Positions 18,389 through 24,833 of a stretch of 37,781 bases of DNA are shown here, piece by piece. The position numbers and the translations under genes were made by a program. The stretch lies in contig JAHDXO010000085.1 of the NCBI GenBank assembly GCA_023382975.1, positions 1 to 37,781 of the forward strand, in the 5' to 3' direction. How positions within the stretch are numbered: position 1 is the first letter of the stretch; each line of letters starts with the position of its first letter. Origin of the DNA: Pirellulaceae bacterium (GTDB lineage Bacteria; Planctomycetota; Planctomycetia; Pirellulales; Pirellulaceae). The notes under the pieces are model-generated. The model made no database searches. It was not told the DNA's origin and was given only the letters and a program-made list of their open reading frames with translations.

Positions 18389-18490
18389 TTACCATGCCTT
18401 TTGCAGGATCTCCGTGAGCGCCGCATCGGACAGGGTGACCGGGTTGTAACGCATGCTGCTCGCCTTGCGAGCCAGCGAGACCAGGTCGGC
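18389..18490 (-). repeat. Right direct repeat: 3' end of the intact alcohol dehydrogenase gene
   Basis: These 102 bases are the last 34 codons (stop included) of the intact alcohol dehydrogenase and match 4094-4195 in the same orientation with three differences (18390, 18425, 18482), all silent. It starts 23 bp after the stop of the large helicase. It would be the attachment-site copy that restored the gene's 3' end if the island integrated here. Confidence 0.92.
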
Positions 18491-19570
18491 AAAGCCTTCG
18501 GGGGTCAAGCCGAATTGGCGCAGCGGCGGGATCTGTAGCTGGTCGACCAAATCGTTCAGGCATCCGATCCCGGCTTCGATCGCGTCGGACGCGGCGTCGC
18601 AGGTGCCGGTCAGCGCCCGGCCGATCTCGGCATACTTGGCCAAGCCTGGATGATCGCGATCCTCGGCGTGCAGCGCGGCCACGTTCGCCTCGATCACCGG
18701 CGGCAACAAGCGGGCGCAGACCGCGCCGTGGGGGATGGGATAATTGGCGCCGGCCGGCGCGGCGAAACCATGCACGGCGCCCAGTCCGACGTTGGTCAAC
18801 GCGACGCCGCTGATCACTGCGGCCAAGGCCATCTGAGTGCGGGCCTCCACGTCATCGCCCGCCGCCACAGCGCGCGGCAGTGCGCGGGCGGCCAGCCGGA
18901 TTCCGTGCAGGGCCCAGGCGTCGGTCAGCGGCTGCGCGCGGTTGGACGTGAAGGATTCGATCAACTGGCACAGCGCGTCCATGCCGCTGCACGCGGTCAC
19001 GTGCGGCGGCACGCCGACGGCCAGACTCGGATCGATCAGGGCGATCCGCGGCAGCAACAACTCGCTGCGCAGACTGGCTTTGAAACGCTTCTCGGGACAG
19101 CCGATTACCGCGTTGCGTGTCACCTCGGCGCCCGTTCCCGCCGTGGTGGGCACGGCGATCCAGGGTGTCGCCGGTCGCGTCAGCTTCCGCCCCTGACCGA
19201 TCACCTCCATGTAATCCAACACCGACCCGCCGTTGGTCAGCAATCCGGCGACCGCCTTGCCGGCGTCGATCGCGCTGCCGCCGCCCAGCGCGACCACCAG
19301 GTCGCAGCCTTGCTCGCGGGCTGCCGCAACGGCCCGCTCGACGTCCTCGACGCGTGGTTCGCCACGCTGACGGAAGCACGTCGCGGCCACACCCGACTGC
19401 TCTAAGTGCCGCAACGTCCGGTCGACCAACCCGCCGTCTCCCGGATCACCAGCGTTGGTGACCAGCAAGCTCCGAGATCCCAACCGGCGAGCAAATCCGC
19501 CAAGTTGCTCCCATCGTCCAGTACCAAAGGCCACTTGTTCCACGCTAAACAGGTCGAACGCCTCGATCAT
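18389..19570 (-). CDS. Iron-type (group III) alcohol dehydrogenase family protein
   Basis: A 393-residue oxidoreductase of the Fe-ADH family, probably an NAD(P)-dependent alcohol/aldehyde enzyme; substrate unknown. The start at 19570 is set by AAGGAG nine bases upstream; a longer open frame to 19873 overlaps sufR and is rejected. Seen: nucleotide-binding GGGSAIDAGKAVAG, PTTAGTGAEVTRNAV, GMDALCQLIESFTSN, and AVHGFAAPAGANYPIPHG. Compared with FucO, metal ligands Asp196, His263 and His277 are kept, but the second ligand His200 is Gln here (DALCQ), and the conserved His267 is Ala (HGFAAP). This pattern, as I recall, occurs in a subfamily of annotated members, so the metal or chemistry may differ from FucO. 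The 3' end is duplicated at 4094, at the far side of the island. It is divergent from sufR, 105 bp away. Confidence 0.92.
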   Translation of the reverse strand: MIEAFDLFSVEQVAFGTGRWEQLGGFARRLGSRSLLVTNAGDPGDGGLVDRTLRHLEQSGVAATCFRQRGEPRVEDVERAVAAAREQGCDLVVALGGGSAIDAGKAVAGLLTNGGSVLDYMEVIGQGRKLTRPATPWIAVPTTAGTGAEVTRNAVIGCPEKRFKASLRSELLLPRIALIDPSLAVGVPPHVTACSGMDALCQLIESFTSNRAQPLTDAWALHGIRLAARALPRAVAAGDDVEARTQMALAAVISGVALTNVGLGAVHGFAAPAGANYPIPHGAVCARLLPPVIEANVAALHAEDRDHPGLAKYAEIGRALTGTCDAASDAIEAGIGCLNDLVDQLQIPPLRQFGLTPEGFADLVSLARKASSMRYNPVTLSDAALTEILQKAW

Positions 19571-19596
19571 CGACTGTCGCTCCTTTTTTTTCAAAC

Positions 19597-19628
19597 ATAC
19601 GGTTGTCAAAAATGTTTTTAAGCCGTAT
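19597..19628. promoter_or_regulatory. Candidate SufR operator (32-bp imperfect dyad)
   Basis: ATACGG at 19597-19602 and CCGTAT at 19623-19628 form the outer arms of a dyad; an inner AAAAATGTTTTT adds more symmetry. By eye 11 of 16 base pairs match across the axis. It covers the -35 and the start of the -10 of the sufR promoter, so a protein bound here would block transcription. SufR family members repress their own operon by binding inverted repeats near the promoter, which makes this the natural candidate. The half-site differs from the cyanobacterial and mycobacterial ones I know. The same region is upstream of the divergent dehydrogenase gene, which might be co-regulated. Confidence 0.5.
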
Positions 19629-19631
19629 AAA
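19603..19631 (+). promoter_or_regulatory. Sigma70-type promoter for sufR and the suf operon
   Basis: TTGTCA (-35) at 19603-19608 and TATAAA (-10) at 19626-19631 are separated by exactly 17 bp, a near-consensus housekeeping promoter. Transcription would start near 19638, giving a leader of about 38 bases before the sufR ATG. It is the best promoter I could find in the window. Confidence 0.65.
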
Positions 19632-19675
19632 TCCCTGGTAGATGGTAACCAACGACCATCGTGGAGCCCAGCTAG

Positions 19676-20293
19676 ATGTCCGACGCTTTCGTACCCTCCG
19701 ACACCGCCATCCTTGATTTGCTTCGCAAAAACGATGCGCTTACTGTAACGGAACTCGCGGAAGCCATGGAGGTTACGCCGACCGCCGTCCGCCAGCGGCT
19801 GAACCGGTTGATGGCCCAGGAATTGGTCGAACGCACGGTCAGCCGCCACGGAAGGGGGAGGCCTCTCCACCATTACAAGATTACTGACAAAGGTCGGCGA
19901 AAGGCCGGTTCGAATTTTGCCGACTTGGCGGTAGCCCTTTGGCAGGAGATCTCACAGCTTGAGGATTTGGAAATCCGCCGCATGATGATGCAGCGGCTGG
20001 CCAAGCGGCTGGCCGAGATGTATTCGGACAAGATCCACGGGCGCAACTTGGAAGAGAAAATGCAGGCCCTGTCGGAGTTGTTTGCGGAGCGTCGAGTGCC
20101 GATGGACGTTCAGCAGGGTGGCAGTCTTCCGGTTTTGACGACGACTGCGTGTCCTTATCCGGACTTGGCCGAGCACGACCGTTCCATCTGCAACGTGGAA
20201 CGGATGTTGTACTCCGAACTGTTGGGGGCGGAAGTTCAGTTGGCATCGTGCAAGCTGGACGGGGCGGAGTGTTGCAGCTTTCATTCGAATTGA
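19676..20293 (+). CDS. sufR: SufR-family Fe-S responsive transcriptional regulator
   Basis: A 205-residue DNA-binding protein expected to sense Fe-S status and repress the suf genes downstream. The N-terminal third is a winged helix-turn-helix (LTVTELAEAMEVTPTAVRQ, then LNRLMAQELVERTVSRHG and a GRGRPLHHY wing) of the DeoR/ArsR-like type. The C-terminus has the cysteine-rich tail typical of SufR: CPYPDL, SICNVE, ASCKLD and ECCSF, able to hold an Fe-S cluster. GTGGAG lies about ten bases before the ATG. It is the first gene of the suf operon; sufC starts 38 bp after the stop. The dyad at 19597-19628 is its likely binding site. The cysteines and position make this call firm. Confidence 0.9.
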   Translation: MSDAFVPSDTAILDLLRKNDALTVTELAEAMEVTPTAVRQRLNRLMAQELVERTVSRHGRGRPLHHYKITDKGRRKAGSNFADLAVALWQEISQLEDLEIRRMMMQRLAKRLAEMYSDKIHGRNLEEKMQALSELFAERRVPMDVQQGGSLPVLTTTACPYPDLAEHDRSICNVERMLYSELLGAEVQLASCKLDGAECCSFHSN

Positions 20294-20331
20294 ACTCGAT
20301 CGGTCAGTAGATCCAAAGACCAGGGGAAGCA

Positions 20332-21150
20332 ATGACGTACACGCTGAAGATTTCGAACTTGCATGTTTCCATCGAAGGCAAGGCGATCCTTCGGGGAGTG
20401 AATCTGGAGATCCGGTACGGCGAGACGCATGCCTTGATGGGCCCGAACGGTTCCGGCAAGAGCACGCTGGGTTTGGCCGTCATGGGGCATCCGAACTACG
20501 AGGTGACCGAAGGCAGCATCGAACTGGACGGCCGCGATCTTACCGAGTTGGGCGCGGACGAGCGGGCGCGTGCTGGGCTGTTCATGGCCTTTCAGCGGCC
20601 GGTCGCGATCCCCGGCGTCAAGTTGGCCGATTTCCTGCGTCATGCGACCACGAACGTCCGTCATCCGGAACGCAAGGAGGGCGAGGAACTGATACCGATG
20701 AAGGAGTTCCGTCAGGAACTCCGCTCGAAGATGAACCAGTTGCACATGAACTTCGAGTTTGCTCGGCGTTACGTGAACGACGGATTTTCGGGCGGCGAAA
20801 TGAAGCGGGCCGAGATCCTGCAGTTGGCGATGCTGCAGCCGAAGTTCGCGATTCTGGACGAGACGGACAGCGGTCTGGACGCGGACGCGGTCCGGCTGGC
20901 GAGCGAAAGCATCGCGGAAATCGGTCGCGAGAAGATGGGTTTGCTGATCATCACGCACCACGACAAGCTGCTGGAGCACAATCCGCCCGAGTTCACTCAC
21001 GTGATGTTGGGCGGTCGGATTGTCGAGACGGGCGGCGTCGAATTGGCTCACGAGCTGCACAGTAAGGGTTACGAGCGGATTCGCCGCACCTATCCCGAGG
21101 CGGACGCCCAGAACCAAGCGATGCTGGAGAAGGACGCGATCAGCGCTTAG
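20332..21150 (+). CDS. sufC: Fe-S cluster assembly ATPase SufC
   Basis: The ATPase of the SufBCD scaffold complex, cytoplasmic; its ATP cycle drives cluster assembly. The 272-residue product shows Walker A GPNGSGKST (Lys43), the Q-loop FQRPVAIPGV, the signature FSGGEMKRAEI, Walker B FAILDETDSGLD and the H-loop IITHHDKLL. The variant signature SGGEMKR and the DETDSGLD sequence are SufC hallmarks that separate it from transport ATPases. Length is slightly above the usual 250. GGGGAA precedes the start by a few bases. It precedes sufB by 66 bp. Here sufC comes before sufB and sufD. Confidence 0.97.
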   Translation: MTYTLKISNLHVSIEGKAILRGVNLEIRYGETHALMGPNGSGKSTLGLAVMGHPNYEVTEGSIELDGRDLTELGADERARAGLFMAFQRPVAIPGVKLADFLRHATTNVRHPERKEGEELIPMKEFRQELRSKMNQLHMNFEFARRYVNDGFSGGEMKRAEILQLAMLQPKFAILDETDSGLDADAVRLASESIAEIGREKMGLLIITHHDKLLEHNPPEFTHVMLGGRIVETGGVELAHELHSKGYERIRRTYPEADAQNQAMLEKDAISA

Positions 21151-21216
21151 CCTGTGAAGCGATCGATTTGAATCGACGGTTTCTCCCATTCTCACAAGGG
21201 AAAGGTTCATAAACAG

Positions 21217-22632
21217 ATGTCAACCGATACAGCAACCTTGGCACCGCGGGACACCGTGGGCGAGATTAACAAATACGATTTCCGGACGGAAAGCAAAGCG
21301 ATCTTCAAGGCTCGCAGGGGATTGGACGCGGACATTGTTGCGCAGATCTCCGAGATGAAAGGCGAGCCCGCCTGGATGCGCGACTTCCGTCTGCGGTCGC
21401 TGGAAATCTTCGAATCCAAGCCGATGCCCAAGTGGGGCGGGAGTCTGGACTTGAACTTCCAGGACATTTTCTACTACCTGAAGCCGACCGACCGGCAGGG
21501 GCGAAGTTGGGACGACGTACCGCAGGAGATCAAGGACACGTTCGAGAAACTGGGCATCCCCGAGGCGGAACGGAAGTTCCTGTCGGGCGTCAAAGCCCAG
21601 TTCGAAAGCGAGGTGGTCTACGGTTCGCTGAAGGAGGATCTCTCGGAAAAGGGGGTGATCTTCACCGACACCGATACCGCCGTCCGCGAGCACTCGGACA
21701 TCGTTCGCGACTACTTTGCGACGGTGATTCCTCCGGACGACAACAAATTCGCGGCGTTGAATTCGGCGGTCTGGTCGGGCGGTTCGTTCATCTACGTGCC
21801 GCCCGGCGTGAAGATCGATTTCCCGCTGCAAGCCTACTTCCGGATCAACGCGGAAAACATGGGGCAGTTCGAGCGGACATTGATCATCGTGGACGAAGGC
21901 GCGTCGATCCACTACGTCGAGGGCTGCACCGCCCCGATGTACAGCACCGAGAGTCTGCATTCGGCCGTGGTCGAGATCGTCGTCAAGCGCGGCGCCCGTT
22001 GCCGGTACACGACGATTCAGAACTGGGCGAACAACATCTACAACCTGGTGACCAAGCGGGCAATGGCCTACCGCGACGCCACGATGGAATGGGTCGACGG
22101 CAACTTGGGCAGCCGACTGACGATGAAGTATCCGGCCGTGTACATGATGGAGCCGGGCGCCCGCGGCGAGATCCTGTCGATCGCCTTCGCGGGCGCGGGC
22201 CAGCACCAGGACGCCGGGGCGAAACTGGTCCACTGCGCCCCGCACACCACCGGGCAGATCATCAGCAAGTCGATCTCGAAGAACGGCGGACGCAGCAGCT
22301 ACCGCGGCTTGGTCAAGGTCGAGAAGGGGGCCAAGCACACGAAATGCAACGTCGTCTGCGACGCCCTGATCCTGGATCCGGCCAGCCGCAGCGACACATA
22401 TCCGTACATCGAAATCTCCGAGCAAGACGTGTCGGTCGGGCACGAGGCCAGCGTCTCGCGGATCGGCGAGGAACAGTTGTTCTACTTGATGAGCCGGGGC
22501 CTTTCGGAATCCGAGGCGAGCACGATGATCGTCAACGGCTTCATCGAACCGCTGGTCAAGGAACTGCCGATGGAATACGCCGTCGAGATGAACCGCTTGA
22601 TCCAATTGCAGATGGAGGGATCGGTCGGTTGA
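21217..22632 (+). CDS. sufB: Fe-S cluster assembly scaffold SufB
   Basis: The scaffold subunit of SufBC2D, on which clusters are built. The 471-residue product is full length. Family sequence is strong throughout: FKARRGLDADIVAQIS, WSGGSFIYVPPGVKIDFPLQ, HYVEGCTAP with a conserved cysteine, WANNIYNLVTKRA, GRSSYRGLVKVEKGAKHTKC, VVCDALILD with the second key cysteine region, and the closing SEASTMIVNGFIEPLVKELP. The ATG is preceded by AAGGGAAAGG. The gap to sufD is 175 bp, much longer than the other gaps in the operon, and holds a MITE-like repeat. Confidence 0.97.
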   Translation: MSTDTATLAPRDTVGEINKYDFRTESKAIFKARRGLDADIVAQISEMKGEPAWMRDFRLRSLEIFESKPMPKWGGSLDLNFQDIFYYLKPTDRQGRSWDDVPQEIKDTFEKLGIPEAERKFLSGVKAQFESEVVYGSLKEDLSEKGVIFTDTDTAVREHSDIVRDYFATVIPPDDNKFAALNSAVWSGGSFIYVPPGVKIDFPLQAYFRINAENMGQFERTLIIVDEGASIHYVEGCTAPMYSTESLHSAVVEIVVKRGARCRYTTIQNWANNIYNLVTKRAMAYRDATMEWVDGNLGSRLTMKYPAVYMMEPGARGEILSIAFAGAGQHQDAGAKLVHCAPHTTGQIISKSISKNGGRSSYRGLVKVEKGAKHTKCNVVCDALILDPASRSDTYPYIEISEQDVSVGHEASVSRIGEEQLFYLMSRGLSESEASTMIVNGFIEPLVKELPMEYAVEMNRLIQLQMEGSVG

Positions 22633-22642
22633 TGGCAAGGTA

Positions 22643-22757
22643 GTATCGGCAAGGAAATAACTGTCGCCGAATCCGTAGTCGTCACGCTCCGCCGTGACGA
22701 CACATCCCCGCCGTGGCGACACATCATCACGGCGGAGCGTGATGACCACCTTGAGAA
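22643..22757 (+). repeat. MITE-like palindromic repeat, copy 1
   Basis: Starts GTATCGGCAAGGAAATAACT and contains the inverted pair GTCACGCTCCGCCGTGAC and TCATCACGGCGGAGCGTGAT. The reverse complement of 28402-28499 matches it: the first 60 bases differ at about six positions, and the part after the second palindrome is also shared (GATGACCAC, then TTGA). Copy 1 has about 19 extra bases between the palindromes. Its right end lacks the terminal inverted repeat seen in copy 2, so it is truncated or diverged. It lies between sufB and sufD, where the hairpins could affect the mRNA. Confidence 0.75.
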
Positions 22758-22807
22758 GGACGGAACGTATTCCGTTCCAAGATTTCGAAGGACGACGCGA
22801 AGCACCC

Positions 22808-24130
22808 ATGATCACGAAGACGACCACCGTCCCGCAGACGGCCTTTTCCGAAGAGGGTTTCGAGGCATTCCTGCGCGGACGCGACGAACCGCAATGGCTC
22901 ACCCAGCAGCGCCGGTCCGCATGGCAGACGTTCTGCGAGCTGCCGTGGCCCCACCCGCGCCACGAAGAATGGATTCGCACCGACATCCGGCTGTTCAAGC
23001 TGGACCAGTACTCACCGCCCGCGGCCGGCGGCGACCTGCCCGCGCTGCCGCACGCCCAACTGGGTGCGGGGGTTTCGCTGGCCGGCTTCTCGGCCACGCT
23101 GAACAGCCAATCGGCCGAGTCGCGTCTGGACGCGAAATGGGCCTCGCAGGGCGTGTTATTCGGCAGTCTGGACGCACTCGTGAGCGAGCACGGCGAACTG
23201 ATCCAGCGTCACCTGATGCGGCGGGCGGTCGATTCGACCTACGACCGGTTCGCCGCCCTGCATGCGGCCTTCTGGTCCGGCGGCCACTTGCTGTACGTGC
23301 CGCGCGGCGTCGTGATCGACCAACCGCTGCTGGCCCTGTCGGCGCTGGCGGACGGCGGCGTGGACTTCGGCCATACGCTGGTCATCCTCGAAGACGGCGC
23401 AGAGGCGACGATGATGTCCGAGTCGGCCAGTTGTACGCCGGAGGGAGGCGGACTGCACTGCGGGGCGGTCGAGGTCATCCTGGGCCGCGGCAGCAACCTG
23501 CGGTATATCAACCTGCAGGACTGGGGGCGCGGCGTGTGGCACTTCGCGCACCAGAAGGCGCTCGTTCGACAGGACGCCTCGCTGCAATGGACGATCGGCG
23601 CGCTGGGGTGCCGCCTGTGCAAAGTCAACCAGCACGTCGGGTTGATCGGCGAAGGCGCCAACTGCCAGGTCAACGGCGTGATGTTCACCGAAGGCAAACA
23701 GCACCTGTCATACCATACGCTGCAACACCACGAGGCACCGCATTGCCGCAGCGACTTCCTGTACAAGGCGGCGTTGCAGGACCGTTCGCGAACCGTCTGG
23801 CGGGGCATGATCAAGGTCGATCCCGGCGCCATCAAGACCGATGGATACCAGCGGAACGACAACCTGCTGCTCAGCGACCGCGCCCGGGCCGACTCGATTC
23901 CGGGGCTGGAGATCGAAGCCGACGACGTGCGTTGCACGCACGGTTCGACCAGTGGCAAGGTGGACGAGGAGTTGATCTTCTACGCCATGTGCCGCGGCTT
24001 CACGCGTCGCGAGGCGATCCGCATGATCGTCAGCGGCTTTTTCCAGCAGATCTTCGACCGGATTCCGATCGAGAGTGTCCGCGACGCGCTCGGCCACGCC
24101 ATTGCATCGCGGGTCCGGGAGTACGATTGA
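22808..24130 (+). CDS. sufD: Fe-S cluster assembly protein SufD
   Basis: The SufB paralogue of the SufBC2D scaffold. The start at 22808 gives 440 residues, the usual size; upstream in-frame ATGs (22694, 22742) fall in the repeat and add sequence unlike SufD. Ribosome site is weak (GAAGGA 15 bases upstream). Family features: WLTQQRRSAWQTFCELPWP, WSGGHLLYVPRGVVIDQPL, VILEDGAEATMMSES, LRYINLQDWGRGVWHFAHQK, SRTVWRGMIKVDPGAIKTDG, NDNLLLSDRARADSIPGLEI, CTHGSTSGKVDEELIFYA and SGFFQQIFDRIP. The closing GSTSGKVDEE motif is diagnostic of SufD. The Rieske gene starts 8 bp after the stop. Confidence 0.96.
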   Translation: MITKTTTVPQTAFSEEGFEAFLRGRDEPQWLTQQRRSAWQTFCELPWPHPRHEEWIRTDIRLFKLDQYSPPAAGGDLPALPHAQLGAGVSLAGFSATLNSQSAESRLDAKWASQGVLFGSLDALVSEHGELIQRHLMRRAVDSTYDRFAALHAAFWSGGHLLYVPRGVVIDQPLLALSALADGGVDFGHTLVILEDGAEATMMSESASCTPEGGGLHCGAVEVILGRGSNLRYINLQDWGRGVWHFAHQKALVRQDASLQWTIGALGCRLCKVNQHVGLIGEGANCQVNGVMFTEGKQHLSYHTLQHHEAPHCRSDFLYKAALQDRSRTVWRGMIKVDPGAIKTDGYQRNDNLLLSDRARADSIPGLEIEADDVRCTHGSTSGKVDEELIFYAMCRGFTRREAIRMIVSGFFQQIFDRIPIESVRDALGHAIASRVREYD

Positions 24131-24138
24131 GAGTCACC

Positions 24139-24456
24139 ATGTCCGAGTTTGTGAAGATCGCCAAGACTTCCGACCTGCCCGACCCCGGGAAGGGAACCTA
24201 CGAGATCGAGGATTCGGTCGTCGTACTGGTCCACGTCGGTGGACGATTCTACTGCCTGAACGACGTCTGCACCCACGACGGCGGCCCGTTGGGCGAGGGC
24301 CACCTGTGCGGGCACGCCATCGCCTGTCCCAGGCACGGCGCACAATTCGATGTTCGCACGGGCGCGGCGTTGACCATGCCGGCGACCGAAGGCACCGTGA
24401 TCCACGAAGTGAAAATCGAGGGCGACGACATTTACGTGCGGCTGAACGAGGATTGA
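24139..24456 (+). CDS. Rieske-type [2Fe-2S] ferredoxin
   Basis: A 105-residue soluble ferredoxin of the bacterial dioxygenase-ferredoxin type. The two ligand motifs are CTHDGGPL and CPRHGAQF, 17 residues apart, giving the Cys2-His2 set of a Rieske cluster. The frame is open far upstream but that part overlaps sufD; the ATG at 24139 lies eight bases after the sufD stop. A Rieske ferredoxin at this place, between sufD and the downstream suf genes, is also known in actinobacterial suf operons, so a role as electron donor or partner in cluster assembly is likely though unproven. The next gene starts 15 bp downstream. Confidence 0.92.
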   Translation: MSEFVKIAKTSDLPDPGKGTYEIEDSVVVLVHVGGRFYCLNDVCTHDGGPLGEGHLCGHAIACPRHGAQFDVRTGAALTMPATEGTVIHEVKIEGDDIYVRLNED

Positions 24457-24471
24457 ACGGAGGACGAACCG

Positions 24472-24789
24472 ATGGCCCTTTCCGAAGAGACGGTCCGCGA
24501 AGAACTGAAGAAAGTGATCGACCCCGAATTGTTCATCAACATCGTCGATCTGGGCTTGGTCTACGAGATCGACCTCCTGCCGCGCGACGACGGCCGGACG
24601 GACGTCAAGATCGAAATGACGATGACCAGTCCGATGTGCCCCGCGGGCCCGCAGTTGATCGGCGGCTGCAAGCACGTCGTCAGCGACATGGAAGGCGTCG
24701 GCGAGGTGGACGTCAAGGTTGTCTTGGACCCGCCGTGGGGTCCGGATAAAATGACCGAAGACGCTCGCGATCAACTGGGAATCTTCTGA
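24472..24789 (+). CDS. sufT: SufT/MIP18-family (DUF59) Fe-S assembly protein
   Basis: A 105-residue DUF59 protein; members help Fe-S maturation or carriage (SufT, MIP18, PaaD). Seen: LKKVIDPELFINIVDLGLVY, VKIEMTMTSPMCPAG with the conserved Cys, and the closing VVLDPPWGPDKMTEDAR. ACGGAGGA precedes the ATG. It is the last gene of the suf cluster; no sufS, sufE or sufU follows, so the cysteine desulfurase must be elsewhere in the genome. PaaD-like assignment is unlikely because no phenylacetate genes are near. The following sulfatase starts 44 bp later and may be read through. Confidence 0.9.
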   Translation: MALSEETVREELKKVIDPELFINIVDLGLVYEIDLLPRDDGRTDVKIEMTMTSPMCPAGPQLIGGCKHVVSDMEGVGEVDVKVVLDPPWGPDKMTEDARDQLGIF

Positions 24790-24833
24790 TCGGATACTCG
24801 GCCGGATCGCTGCCATTCGCAAGGGGTCCGACA

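Larger units (their letters stand above)
4094..18490. mobile_element. Putative genomic island at alcohol dehydrogenase 3' end
   Basis: Two 102-bp direct repeats (4094-4195 and 18389-18490, 99 of 102 bases identical) bracket a 14.2-kb interior that contains only the five-gene defence-type operon. The right repeat is the 3' end of the intact alcohol dehydrogenase gene; the left one is a detached copy joined to unrelated DNA. This is the arrangement expected when an integrative element inserts in the 3' end of a gene and carries a replacement for the displaced end. No integrase, transposase or excisionase was found between the repeats, so the element is either a non-autonomous or decayed remnant, or the island arrived by homologous recombination. 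The mobile nature is an inference from the repeats. Confidence 0.6.

Noticed and set aside
18298..18492. Possible tRNA gene at the island boundary as integration site
   Set aside because: No tRNA cloverleaf was found near either repeat; the shared sequence is the coding end of the dehydrogenase.
18571..19873. Start of the dehydrogenase at 19873 in place of 19570
   Set aside because: The longer form would overlap sufR and its promoter; AAGGAG ahead of 19570 and family length support the shorter protein.
21220..23097. Open frame on the minus strand (625 codons) over sufB and the start of sufD
   Set aside because: Antisense to a certain sufB gene and rich in Asp, His, Arg and Val as typical of GC-rich shadows.
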